Assembly: GCA_025667525.1 (NCBI GenBank)
Contig: CM046880.1
Location: 595,795,895-595,859,894 of the forward strand
Direction of reading: 5' to 3'
DNA length: 64,000 nt
Source of the DNA: Glebionis coronaria
Taxonomy: Eukaryota > Streptophyta > Magnoliopsida > Asterales > Asteraceae
Shown here piece after piece: positions 24,324 to 35,958 of this stretch. The notes below the pieces were generated by a model. The model made no database searches, was not told the DNA's origin, and saw only the letters and a list, made by a program, of their open reading frames with translations. The position numbers were made by a program, and so were the translations under genes. Each line of letters begins with the position of its first letter. The first letter of the stretch is position 1.

Positions 24324-26233
24324 CTCCCCCATACTAAACCATTGCCGTGCCCTCACGCAATGCTAGAATAAAGTATCAAAGCATCTCCAAAATTCATTTT
24401 ATTCATTTTATTGAAATGATAAACTAGCTACACTACTACTATTGCTACTACTTGTGTTTTAGACATAATGCATGATTTTCATTGCAAAATGGGACGTTTA
24501 GGTTCATAGAATAAGAACACGTGAATGCTTCGTTAGAAATAATTTCATCGTCCTCGATTTTCACTCCAATTCCATGCCAAGCGTGCAACGAGATCATTGT
24601 CATTATAAGTTAGTAATGCTAACACTACTCATATGTCCTAATCACGTACTTATTCTCCCATTATTCCTAAGTTGTATCTCTTATATTTTATTATGTCTTA
24701 ATGATCATGAGGATACATTGTTGACTTATGCGATAATAGAGATTTAGGTCTAAAAATAGAGTCCTAACGGTGTAACTAAGACCATCAAATCAATAACCCC
24801 TCCTAATAGACAACGATGTCAAAAAATTAAGTCGACAAGAAGAATCGATAAACACGGTTTTATAACGGTTTTGAACATGAGACTTATTACCAAGACTTTT
24901 ACACGCCCCCTAACGGAAGGGCCTTATTATCTTTGGTTTACCTCCATCTTTTATTCAACTTCGCCATGAAGCTTTTATTATGACTTCGGTCTTGCCTTGC
25001 CTTTTATTATCCGCCTCATCGGTTGTTTTATTAGCCAAAGACGTATATCCTCACGCTAAAGCGAATTTTGGATCTTTAAAGCTTCGAAGATTAAGGCTTG
25101 ATTCACTTTCAATTTTGCATAGATTTTAGGCCTTGTGGGGCTTCAAATTGTTTGCTAGATTTAGGTGAGCGCTTGAAATCTTATTATTGGGTGAAGCTTT
25201 CGATTATTCGGGTGCCAATACTTCAAAACCGTGACGATGGCGATACCTTAATGTCTTCCCAATTTAATTACACGGAAGCTACTAGAAAAGACTAGAAACC
25301 CAACAATCCTAACTAAACCGCTAAGTCAATATTTATTAAGCAAAAAATATTTACAAGCGAAGGGAGAATAAGCAAACAATGAGAACACATGAGTTTTTGA
25401 AAGAATACGAGTACTCTACGTTTAGCATAGTAACTTATAATTAACTCTATCATTTCTCGTCCTCTTGTAAGAGACTTAGCCTAATGTATAGTTAAGGAAT
25501 CAAAGCTAAGTGCTCAACACGCACGGTCGAGTCAAAAATTACTCTTATTCTTGCCATCGGAAAATCTACATTCGTGTCTTCAAACACTTATAAAACATGA
25601 GAAAAGTTTTAAAATTTGGCCATTTTTAGCCTTATTTTGCAACAAAAACGATAACAAAAAGATAAACTTTGGAAAGCGTGAAGGTTTGGCAAGGCAAGTA
25701 TCTATTCACCCCCATACTAAAGTTAAACATTATCCTCAATGTTTCGAGTCTAGGGGTACAAACACCCCCATACTAGAGACGTAGTCGAATGCCTAATCTA
25801 GCATGGAAAGGGTGTAACCAATAAATTAATAGCCGTTTATGAAGTGTGCTAAAAACCTAAGGTTAGAACATAAAAGGATATATCATTTGGATATTTGGAA
25901 ATGTATCCAAAGCAAACGATCGAGTGCTCCCATAAAACGAACACGAGAGGCTCCAATCGTGAAGATCATGATTAAAAAACCACAATGCACAAACAACCAC
26001 GGAACAAAGGTTGGAAGGGCACAAATCCCCTCACATTAAACTACATTAGAAAGCAATAATATGTACATGGATAAGCATGGGTCTCCCCCACGAGGCACCT
26101 TGTTTTTGATAACCGAGTCAAAAGCTCGACTCGAATCCCCATAAATTTGATCATTTAGGGATAATCATGGTGTGGTCAATTTTTGGTGGGGCTTACATGA
26201 TGAACAAGGCCCTTAAACAACCGGTATTAAGGA
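24324..26233 (-). other. Unit 1 internal 3' region without pol
   Basis: On the element strand this 1.9 kb follows gag-protease and should hold pol in an autonomous element, but no frame encoding reverse transcriptase, RNase H or integrase motifs is seen on either strand. It carries three copies of an AGTATGGGGG motif: at the LTR junction (24324) and at about 25708 and 25763, each looking like a polypurine tract. Short plus-strand frames (25098-25295, 25551-25784) recur in unit 2 only because the DNA is copied. Confidence 0.6.
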
Positions 26234-29200
26234 CTAAGTCCTTTGATGGTGCAAAATACCGGGATCGAAGATGGCGTTCTCATTTTCATTGGAAAAAAAA
26301 ATCAACGCCACTTCATCAATAGTCAACAAAAACTCAAAGAGTTTCAAGAAAATAGGAGAGAAGAAATAGAAGGGTGGGACAATGGGTAAGTCATAGAGAC
26401 ATTGAGCTACTCGAGGTAGACTCGCACCAATCAAATGAAAAGATTTTCCATTTATTGCATCGGTGGAAGACCGAGATTTCCCTATATAAGCAATTCCAGG
26501 ATCAAATATCTCGTCCTCGGTGGAGAAAGGGGAGGAAACATAAGGGGATTCCCCCACACTAAGTCCACACAAAGCATCGTCAAAAGGAGAAGACGAGCTT
26601 GTAGTACTCAATACACGCGGTGATGACGGAGTTAGAGTTGTAGAAAAATCTTTTAAATTTAATTTAAAGTCTTTTCCTTTTTCATCTTTTAAACTCTCCT
26701 TGTGAAAACCTGATTTAATTATGTCAAAAATATTTGGTGTATCTAAAGCAATGTTAGTCACACTAAAAATTCTCACATTTTGAAATCTTTTTGGTTTAGG
26801 TGGTGGCAAGTTTTCAAATCTTTTGTCAACAAAGAAAACCTCCCCATCGGGATCAACGTATTCATCATCCGAAGAATCACTCGAGATTGGAATCGTAGGC
26901 TTAACACTCTTAACCTCCACCGGCGGAGGGGACGGAACTTCATTTTTATCAACAAATCCTAAAACTCTATTGGAAATCTTTTTGCAAATGTTTTTGATGG
27001 GATTGACATTGTACAAAGATGTGATAGCATACACATGAGAAAGAGTGGAGTTTTGGGTTGCATTAATGACGAGTTCTTCCTCATTGAAACGAAGAGTGAT
27101 TTTTCTTGCATGCACATCGATAAGTGCTCTCGAGGTATCCAAAAAAGATCGACCTAAAATTAACGGAACTTTAGGATCGATAGGAATGTCAACAACAATA
27201 AAGTCTATAGGATAGTAGAACTTTCCAACTTTTACAAAGACGTCCTCGGCAACTCCACAAGCTAGAATCGTAGAATGATCGGCCATTTCGATTGACATTC
27301 TTGAAGGAGTGAGATTGGGAAGATTGAGCGATTTAAAAATCTCAAGAGGCATCAAATTAATACTAGCACCAAGATCGGCCAAGGCGTAGCATTCTTCCAT
27401 GTCTTGTATAGCACATGGGATTAAAAACTTTCCAGGGTCACCGACTTTTTGAGGTATGCGGCTTAGAAAAACCGAAGAACAACTAGACGATTTTTGCAAT
27501 TTCTCTTTGTTATTCAACATACTTTTGAAGTTCGCAGCAAATCGAGGCATCATGACTAAGGCGTTGGCAAAACTTATATTAAAATACAAGTCACGAAACA
27601 TTTTCATAAAAAGTTCAAATTGATAATTATTTCGTTCTTGTGCCTTTTCCTTGTCTTGTCTTGAAGGGTAGGGTAAAGGTGGTGTGGGTGAAGGTGGTGT
27701 GGGTTGGGGCATAGTAGGCATAGGCATAGGCCTTGGAATCTCGGGTTCCATGATAGGTATTGGTTCAACCGTAGGTGTGGTTTGAGCGGTACTTCGTGGG
27801 CTTGTAATTTGCTCCTTTTCAACCACAACCTCGGGTTCTTTCTCTTTTTCCTTCTCCATAGAAGTACTTGGACGAGAAATGGGTTCTTTGAAAGTTTTAC
27901 CACTACGAGTAGTAATAACCTTCAATTCTCCTTTCGGGTTCACGATGGTATCACTAGGAAGACCACCCGAAGAAGAGGGCTTACACATGATAGCTTCAAA
28001 CATTTTAGCCATACGGTCTTCAAATTTAGATTGCCTAGCATCCGCTTTTAACAATTCTTGCTTAATCTCATGTTGACCTTGCTCCATTTTTTGTTGATTT
28101 TGTTGGAGTCGTGTGACATTTCCTTCCATTTTATTAGCATGAGTTTTAAGTTCATTAGCAAGTTCGTTTTTAAGCTCGTTTTTCAACTCGGATCTTAAGC
28201 TAACCATTTCACGTTGCATATTGTCAAACTTAGCATCATTAGCCTTTGCATAATTCAAAAATTCTCCTTGAATATTTTTGGTGTGATCGTTTTGAAAACC
28301 TTGGGCATTGTTTTGAAAATCACGGTTTTGGTTTTGGTTTGAAATTTGCCCATTTCCACTTTGGTAATTACCCTTGTTATAATTCCTTTGATTTCCTTGG
28401 TAATTTCCACCTTGGTTGTTGTTGCGATAGTTATTAGCATTTTGATTTGGTGGAGCTTGATTTTGGCGGGAACCTTGACCGATTTGGTTATAAGTTCCCG
28501 TGGCTACATAAGCACTCGAAGTGTTACCATCCGCGGTAATGCACTCGGAAAGATCATGAGCTCCCCCACACGACAAACAACTCTTAGAAACCGCTTTAAC
28601 CGAAGCGGTATTTGAAGCTTCTTGAGCTTTCCAATGGGACATAAGATTCGAAAACCTATCGAAAAACCGATTTTCCTCATTAGCTTCATCTTGTAAGGCA
28701 TTGATACTAAGAGACGATGATGAGCCCATTTTGGCAACACTCGGTGTGTTACGAGGGCTATAAACCTTAGACCTATTCTCAATTATGACCAAAGCTTCTT
28801 CAACCGTTTTACACAAAAAATTACCACCCGCGGCGGCATTTAAATAATCTCTTTCATGATCATTAAGTCCATTGTAAAACGTGTCGATTTGGTGCAAGTC
28901 GGAAAAACCGTGATGAGGACATTCATGTAACATCTCCTTAAACCTATTCCAAGCCGTAGAAAAACTTTCATTTGATTCTTGTGAAAATTTAGAAATCTCA
29001 TTTTTCAAATGCGTAGTTTTAGAGGGCGGAAAAAATTGGTTCACAGACTTTGAAACGAGATCCTTCCACGTCAATATAGAATTGGGTGGCTCTTTCTCTA
29101 ACCAAATTTTAGCGGGCCCTGCTAAGGAATACGGAAAAAGCATCATCTTAATCGAGTCCTTCGAGACATCCTTAAACTTGCACGTGGCGGTAAGACGATT

Positions 29201-29500
29201 AAATTGGCGGATATGGTTGTGGGGATTGTCCTTCTCATCACCACGGAATTTGTTGTTTTGGATCATCGACAACAAACCCGTTTTCACCTCAAAATTCTCC
29301 GCAAGGAGTGGGGGAATCACAATAGCTTCTCCATAACCCTTGGTGGGTGCTTGAAGTAACTCCATCATAGTTCGATTCGCCATGGTAGGTGCTTCTCGTA
29401 CAATGGGTTCGTCAATAGGAGACTCCTCACTAGAATGAGTTGGAGTGGGAGTTTTGTTCTTTCGTCTACGTGCACGTTTTGCTTGATTACGAGTGAGCAT
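26234..29500 (-). CDS. Gypsy-type gag-protease polyprotein, intact
   Basis: 1088 codons from the first in-frame ATG (MLTRNQAKR) at 29500; the frame is open further upstream to 29563 but from a TTG. Residues about 60-250 form a retrotransposon capsid domain (FNRLTATCKF, WLEKEP, SFSTAWNRFKEMLHECPHHG, QIDTFYNGL). A short zinc knuckle CLSCGGAHDLSEC lies at about 308-320, then an Asn/Gln-rich linker, a coiled coil at about 425-500, a Pro-rich stretch at about 580-615, and an aspartic protease with DLGASINLMP at about 709 and ILGRSFLD near 782. The Cys-x2-Cys-GG-x-His knuckle and the DLGAS active site are typical of Athila/Tat gypsy lineages. After the protease the frame continues about 270 residues, with FDPGI twice, and stops without reverse transcriptase. 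The protein would assemble virus-like particles and process itself. Confidence 0.85.
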   Translation of the reverse strand: MLTRNQAKRARRRKNKTPTPTHSSEESPIDEPIVREAPTMANRTMMELLQAPTKGYGEAIVIPPLLAENFEVKTGLLSMIQNNKFRGDEKDNPHNHIRQFNRLTATCKFKDVSKDSIKMMLFPYSLAGPAKIWLEKEPPNSILTWKDLVSKSVNQFFPPSKTTHLKNEISKFSQESNESFSTAWNRFKEMLHECPHHGFSDLHQIDTFYNGLNDHERDYLNAAAGGNFLCKTVEEALVIIENRSKVYSPRNTPSVAKMGSSSSLSINALQDEANEENRFFDRFSNLMSHWKAQEASNTASVKAVSKSCLSCGGAHDLSECITADGNTSSAYVATGTYNQIGQGSRQNQAPPNQNANNYRNNNQGGNYQGNQRNYNKGNYQSGNGQISNQNQNRDFQNNAQGFQNDHTKNIQGEFLNYAKANDAKFDNMQREMVSLRSELKNELKNELANELKTHANKMEGNVTRLQQNQQKMEQGQHEIKQELLKADARQSKFEDRMAKMFEAIMCKPSSSGGLPSDTIVNPKGELKVITTRSGKTFKEPISRPSTSMEKEKEKEPEVVVEKEQITSPRSTAQTTPTVEPIPIMEPEIPRPMPMPTMPQPTPPSPTPPLPYPSRQDKEKAQERNNYQFELFMKMFRDLYFNISFANALVMMPRFAANFKSMLNNKEKLQKSSSCSSVFLSRIPQKVGDPGKFLIPCAIQDMEECYALADLGASINLMPLEIFKSLNLPNLTPSRMSIEMADHSTILACGVAEDVFVKVGKFYYPIDFIVVDIPIDPKVPLILGRSFLDTSRALIDVHARKITLRFNEEELVINATQNSTLSHVYAITSLYNVNPIKNICKKISNRVLGFVDKNEVPSPPPVEVKSVKPTIPISSDSSDDEYVDPDGEVFFVDKRFENLPPPKPKRFQNVRIFSVTNIALDTPNIFDIIKSGFHKESLKDEKGKDFKLNLKDFSTTLTPSSPRVLSTTSSSSPFDDALCGLSVGESPYVSSPFSTEDEIFDPGIAYIGKSRSSTDAINGKSFHLIGASLPRVAQCLYDLPIVPPFYFFSPIFLKLFEFLLTIDEVALIFFSNENENAIFDPGILHHQRT

Positions 29501-30231
29501 AAACGTCACGTACAACGAGGAGACGAGCAAAGAAGATTCTTTTTGGTATTTTGTGTTTTTCAAATTTTTTTTTTGTGGTTTTTGATGGTATTAACTTTTT
29601 TGGAAATTGGTGAAATGTATTAAGTAGACAAAAATCTACAAATCTCCTCCTTAATCAAATCTCTCGATTAAAGAAGCCTCAAGGAATGAAAACGATCACG
29701 TGAAGTGAACGCCTTCGATGACTTTAGAACGATGGTGGAACACCAAATCGTTCAAGAGGGTTTAATCAATAGAAACCAAGAAAATATATATGATATGTAA
29801 TAATACTTTGGGCGGCAAAACCCTCGATTCACTCTCAAAATCAAATACGCACAAGCAAGCGGAGGAAACGAGGCGACGCGAAGCACTTAAGAGCCTTTTT
29901 CCTTTAGGTCGTGAAATACAACCGCCTTATACCCACCTTATAGTTTGTATTATCAAAATCAAGCTTCACGAAAGTATTTATCTATTTTTTCCTTTTTTCT
30001 TTGGTTTGAGATTCGAATACAATGATTGGGTAATGACCTCCCAAGTCAAGGTTGTGATTTCTCACGTATTTGGAGTACTTGTGAATTTATTGTTCTACGT
30101 ATACAATATATTAATAATATTCACACAAAAATCGAAAAACGATAATACGTATTAGTAGAGTGCTACTAATACAAATACTAATTATGGTTAATATAAAAAA
30201 CAACAATGGTTCAATCAAAACACAACACGCC
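29501..30231 (-). other. Unit 1 leader between primer site and gag
   Basis: Untranslated leader of the minus-strand element. A plus-strand frame at 29790-30155 runs antisense through it and recurs in unit 2; it has no recognisable content. Confidence 0.55.
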
Positions 30232-30249
30232 TCCCCGGCAGCGGCGCCA
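30232..30249 (-). promoter_or_regulatory. Primer-binding site, tRNA-Asp type
   Basis: The element strand reads TGGCGCCGCTGCCGGGGA, three bases from the end of LTR 2. It is complementary, apart from about one base, to the 3' end of plant tRNA-Asp, the primer used by many Athila-type elements. Confidence 0.85.
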
Positions 30250-30252
30250 AAA

Positions 30253-33200
30253 TGATATTGAGTTTTTACCACTCTTTAGGAAAAGAAAGGTAATTAGGGT
30301 AAGTATTAACGAGTAGTTTAGGAAAACCACAAGTTATGACCCAATGAAGTGAGTTCGTTCTCTCGAGGAGGCACATGTGTTGTGTAATGAATGATGATTA
30401 ATGTTTTTGATTATTAACAAGAAAAGAGAATAGAAATGAGAAAGGAAAGAAAAGACGGTTACAAAGACGGATCGAGCTACGACGAAAACGCGTTCACGTA
30501 AAACCGTAAAAACTACAAGATTTAAAATTTTAACCTAAAAATTCCTAAAAATTACTAAAAATCCACAAAAATATTCTAAGAGTTTACAAAAAATCTAAAC
30601 TTGCTAAAACCTTTTAATTAATTAAATAATGACTTTTTAATGCTAATTAAAGCCCTAAAAATTACAATTAATTATTAAGAAGTCCCAAACAAGATTTTCA
30701 AGTTTGTAAACCTCAAAAATGACCTAATTAAGCTAAAAACTATTTTTAGAAATTTTAAAACCAAATTAAACTATTTTTAAACTCCTAAAAACTATTAAAA
30801 TCTATTAACACTTAAATTAAATCTAGAAAATAAATGAAAAGCCTAAAAAATATTTGGAAAGTGTCAAAATTCCTAATTATGTGTCTACAATCTAGGAAAA
30901 ATGAAAAATCTTAAAAAATTAAACTTTCTATTTTTAGTAATAAAATAATATTAAAATATTCAAAAAAATAAAAAGTTTATAAATAAATCCTAAAAAATTA
31001 CTAAAAATCCCAAATAATGTAACTAAGATAAAAATGCAAACTAAAGTACCTAAAACCTTTTTATTAATTTTATATTAAATTTTAAAGTTTTTTAAAAACC
31101 CTAAAATCAAATAAAATTAAAAATAAGTCCTTTTGAAAACTTTTTGGAATGTAAACCTCAAGTTACTTAAATAAAACCTAAAAACTTTTTTTTTAAAAAT
31201 TAAAACCTATTTTTACTATTTTTAAATTAATTAATGAAATACGGCTAATTAAAAAATAATAAAAAATGATTAAAGAAGGGGAAAAATCAAAGTTTTAGCT
31301 AGAAAAATCCTAAATGAAAAGACAAACCTAGAAAATAAGCTGGGGTCAAAAAGCTTAAAGGATAAGCTGAAAAAGCCCAAAATAAGCCACGACTTTAATT
31401 ATATAAGCCCACACAAACACACCTTAAGTATCTTTCAAATGCACCCTTGGTCAGTAAAAGACCCAAGGGCGCAGTGGTGAGTGTGTTGTGTTGTGAGAGG
31501 AGTGGCGCAGGTTCGAGTCCTGGCCACGTCCTTTTTGGTGTTTATATTTTTTTTTCTTTTTAGCTTATAAAAACAAATCCAGTGACCTTTTTAATCACCA
31601 AAACAAAAACACAATTCAAATTTAACAAGATTAAAGCAAGATTAAGCAAAAAAAAACGTGCTCAGATCACTTTTCAAGAACACAAAGGACTTTTTACTTT
31701 CTTCACTTGTGCAAATAAACCAAGAGGACTTGGTCTTGTGATTATGTGGATGTTTTTGTTGGACAAAATGGCACCCTTGTACTCTGTTGAGTACAAGGAG
31801 TCAAGCAAACACAAAAATAAGCAAGATCAAACACAAAGTCACACAAAAACAAGCAGATTCAAGTTGATGTTATGACTAAGGGGGTCTGGTGGTATTTCTC
31901 TGATGCAAAGTGCACACAAGTGACTTCAAGACCTCACAAACTTGCATACAATGACATCAAGTGACAAATGAACAATAGCAGACCCTTAGATAGCCAATAT
32001 CCTAACAACTTTTCAAATTTGATGGCACCAATATTCACTAAACAAGCAGAAAAAGGAACTTAACAGATTTTAAGCTATTTTTTCACTTTCTGATCATGCA
32101 AATTGGTCCAAACCCCTACAAAACTGAAAACTTATGCTAAATTACAACAACTAGCTACCTAAAGAGTGTGTTTAACAGGTTTAAAACTAAGATCAACAAT
32201 AATAATCCAAGTATTACCCTTATCCCAAACACCCCTTTAGTAGCTGAAACTCAAATTTTAACCAAGCAAATGCTTACAAATCAAATCCAAACTGACTTTA
32301 AACAATCTAAACATGCACAATATACCAAATAAGCAATATACTATCACTTAAACACACTCTAAACAAATTTCATGCAATTTTCACAAAAATCACATAATAT
32401 TCAGAAAACCAAGAAAAATGAAATGGGAAACAAGAACTACCTTAAGGGTCCTACATCCAGGAACCTTAGTGGCTGCTTTGCCACCTCCTATAGGCTGGGG
32501 CCTATGCTGGACCTTTAACAAACAATCAACAATGACCTGCTAAGAAAAAAAATGAAACACAAGAACAATACAAACTGATTTTACTTAAAACCTCTTAAAC
32601 TTTTTCCTCAAACCTTGAAACATTTAACCAAATGATACGTTTTAAAACTAAAGTATAGAACTCAAAAAATCCAAGTCCAAATCCACTTTCACTTTTTTAG
32701 ACCTATGATTTCTGAAATTCAAAACTTGTTTCAAAACCTCCAAAAACACAAAGTGTTTTGATAAATTAAAATGGAACTCAGTTCTTAGCTTTCAAACACA
32801 CTCACACAACTTTTAACACTTATAAAAAGGAATTACACTTGTTTCAAACACAAATACCAAACTTTTATAACATTAAAAAGGAATTACAATGGTGAAAGCT
32901 AAAAAACTGGAACAAAGGTGCATTCACATGCGAATGCCCTTTAAATACTAAGTAATAGAACTTTCTAGGTCTAAAAACCCTAAGATATGAAAAGCCCTAA
33001 AATGCCCTTGAGAAAAGTCTTCAATCTTCAGTCAACATGGCCTTCATGTGATCTCTGTCCATGGAGAGTGATGTGCAAGCTGTTAGGACAATCTTGTGCG
33101 TTTATTCAGCCTTTGGGACCAAGTAAAAGGAGCAGGGACGTTCATCTTGTCGGTTTTAGGTTTTGAGGAGGAAAGTGACGTGCAGGGGAGGTCCCTACAG

Positions 33201-34048
33201 TCACATGGGCTTGTTGTGAAAAGATTCTGGGTCGGGGGATTGGTTTAGTGCAAGGTTAATCATCAATCTGGAAGCTATTAACAATTTCCCCTTTGTTTTA
33301 AGATTTTTAGGATTAGGGTTTATGGAGGTGAATTAGGGGTGATTAGCAGGGTTTGATTTGTTTTGGGATTTAAAAAGATGTTTCCCACGTTTTAATCCTT
33401 AATTAAACTGATTTTAAAAATTCAGTTATTACTTACTTGAGTGGGAAAGTGACGTGGATGAAGGGTGATGTGTGATTGGCTGGTGAGTGGAAGGTGGGTG
33501 ACGTGGGAGGTTGTGATAGGAGGATGAAGGTTTGGCTGTTTGACAGTATTGGTCCCTAAAGGTTCATTTTTCTTCCATGTTGTAATAAAATGCTAACAAC
33601 GCCCAAATAACTCTTGACAACTTTTGGTAACTTGTCAAAATTGGCACAAATACTTCCAAAACTTGAACAAGGACTTCAAATGCATATTTTTGGATTCTTC
33701 AAGGACTGGTCTTGTATAGTCTTCAAAATTTAGGGACCCTATTCATAATTTTGAATATTTGAGGGGTATAAAGTGTAAATCTTCAAAAGTTGAGGGACTA
33801 AAGTTGCCAATCTTCAATTCTTCAAGGGTATTTTTGGAAATTCAAAACTTGGGCCCGGTTCATTGTGCGGCTTCGTTTCCCGTGTTCGTTTTTGAATGAT
33901 TCTTGTGATCGTTTGCCATTTCCTTAATATCCGTACCTAAAAATACACAAGTAACAAACACGAGCATATATTTGGCAGTTTTAATGATATTTTATGCATT
34001 TTAAGCCCGATTTGGACGATGAGACCATGTATAAAAGCAGTCTCATCA
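30253..34048 (-). repeat. LTR 2 (3796 bp), shared by both units
   Basis: Same termini as LTR 1. It is the 5' LTR of unit 1 (primer site at 30232) and the 3' LTR of unit 2 (polypurine tract at 34049). It contains an extra segment near 32840-32890 bounded by repeats of aaaaaggaattaca that LTR 1 lacks, and the same Pol III-like module at about 31465-31555. Confidence 0.85.
31465..31555 (+). other. tRNA-like Pol III A/B-box module inside LTR 2
   Basis: Same A-box-like and B-box words and T-rich tail as in LTR 1 (21795-21890); one base differs after the B box (cacgtcc instead of cacatcc). Confidence 0.5.
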
Positions 34049-35958
34049 CTCCCCCATACTAAACCATTGTCGTGCCCTCACATAATGCTAGAATAAAGTA
34101 TCAAAGCATCTCCAAAATTCATTTTATTCATTTTATTGAAATGATAAACTAGCTACACTACTACTATTGCTACTACTTGTGTTTTAGACATAATGCATGA
34201 TTTTCATTGCAAAATGGGACGTTTAGGTTCATAGAATAAGAACACGTGAATGCTTCGTTAGAAATAATTTCATCGTCCTCGATTTTCACTCCAATTCCAT
34301 GCCAAGCGTGCAACGAGATCATTGTCATTATAAGTTAGTAATGCTAACACTACTCATATGCCCTAATCACGTACTTATTCTCCCATTATTCCTAAGTTGT
34401 ATCTCTTATATTTTATTATGTCTTAATGATCATGAGGATACATTGTTGACTTATGCGATAATAGAGATTTAGGTCTAAAAATAAAGTCCTAACGGTGTAA
34501 CTAAGACCATCAAATCAATAACCCCTCCTAATAGACAACGATGTCAAAAAATTAAGTCGACAAGAAGAATCGATAAACATGGTTTTATAACGGTTTTGAA
34601 CATGAGACTTATTACCAAGACTTTTATACGCCCCCTAACGGAAGGGACTTATTATCTTTGGTTTACCTCCATCTTTTATTCAACTTCGCCATGAAGCTTT
34701 TATTATGACTTTGGTCTTGCCTTGCCTTTTATTATCCGCCTCATCGGTGGTTTTATTAGCCAAAGACGTATATCCTCACGCTAAAGCGAATTTTGGATCT
34801 TTAAAGCTTCGAAGATTAAGGCTTGATTCACTTTCAATTTTGCATAGATTTTAGGCCTTGTGGGGCTTCAAATTGTTTGCTAGATTTAGGTGAGCGCTTG
34901 AAATCTTATTATTGGGTGAAGCTTTCGATTATTCGGGTGCCAATACTTCAAAACCGTGACGTTGGCGATACCTTAATGTCTTCCCAATTTAATTACACGG
35001 AAGCTACTAGAAAAGACTAGAAACCCAACAATCCTAACTAAACCGCTAAGTCAATATTTATTAAGCAAAAAATATTTACAAGCGAAGGGAGAATAAGCAA
35101 ACAACGAGAACACATGAGTTTTTGAAAGAATACGAGTACTCTACGTTTAGCATAGTAACTTATAATTAACTCTATCATTTCTCGTCCTCATTTAAGAGAC
35201 TTAGCCTAATGTATAGTTAAGGAATCAAAGCTAAGTGCTCAACACGCACGGTCGAGTCAAAAATTACTCTTATTCTCGCCATCGGAAAATCTACATTCGT
35301 GTCTTCAAACACTTATAAAACATGAGAAAATTTTTAAATTTTGGCCATTTTTAGCCTTATTTTGCAACAAAAACGATAACAAAAAGATAAAATTTGGAAA
35401 GCGTGAAGGTTTGGCAAGGCAAGTATCTATTCACCCCCATACTAAAGTTAAACATTGTCCTCAATGTTTCAAGTCTAGGGGTACAAACACCCCCATACTA
35501 GAGACGTAGTCGAATGCCTAATCTAGCATGGAAAGGGTGTAACCAATAGATTAATAGCCGTTTATGAAGTGTGCTAAAAACCTAAGGTTAGAACATAAAA
35601 GGATATATCATTTGGATATTGGGAAATGTATCCAAAGCAAACGATCGAGTGCTCCCATAAAACGAACACGAGAGGCTCCAATCGTGAAGATCATGATCTA
35701 AAAACTACAATGCACAAACAACCACGGAACAAAGGTTGGAAGGGCACAAATCCCCTCACATTAAACTACATTAGAAAGAAATAATATGTACATGGATAAG
35801 TATGGGTCTCCCCCACGAGGCACCTTGTTTTTGATAACCGAGTCAAAAGCTCGACTCGAATCCCCATAAATGTGATCATTTATTGATAATCATGGTGTGG
35901 TCAATTTTTGGTGGGGCTTGCATGATGAACAAGGCCCAAAAACAACCGGTATTAAGGA
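34049..35958 (-). other. Unit 2 internal 3' region without pol
   Basis: Near-identical to 24324-26233, again with the repeated AGTATGGGGG motifs (junction at 34049 and near 35433 and 35489) and again without reverse transcriptase, RNase H or integrase. Short plus-strand frames here (34823-35020) are shared with unit 1. Confidence 0.6.

Noticed and set aside
27704..28076. Plus-strand frames opposite the gag-protease gene, such as a 115-codon Arg/His-rich frame at 27704-28051
   Set aside because: They lie antisense to a well-supported polyprotein and mirror its Pro/Gln-rich codons; the same shadows occur in unit 2.
29790..30155. A 121-codon plus-strand frame kept in both gypsy units
   Set aside because: It is antisense to the retroelement leader; conservation is explained by the DNA being a recent copy, and no domain is seen.
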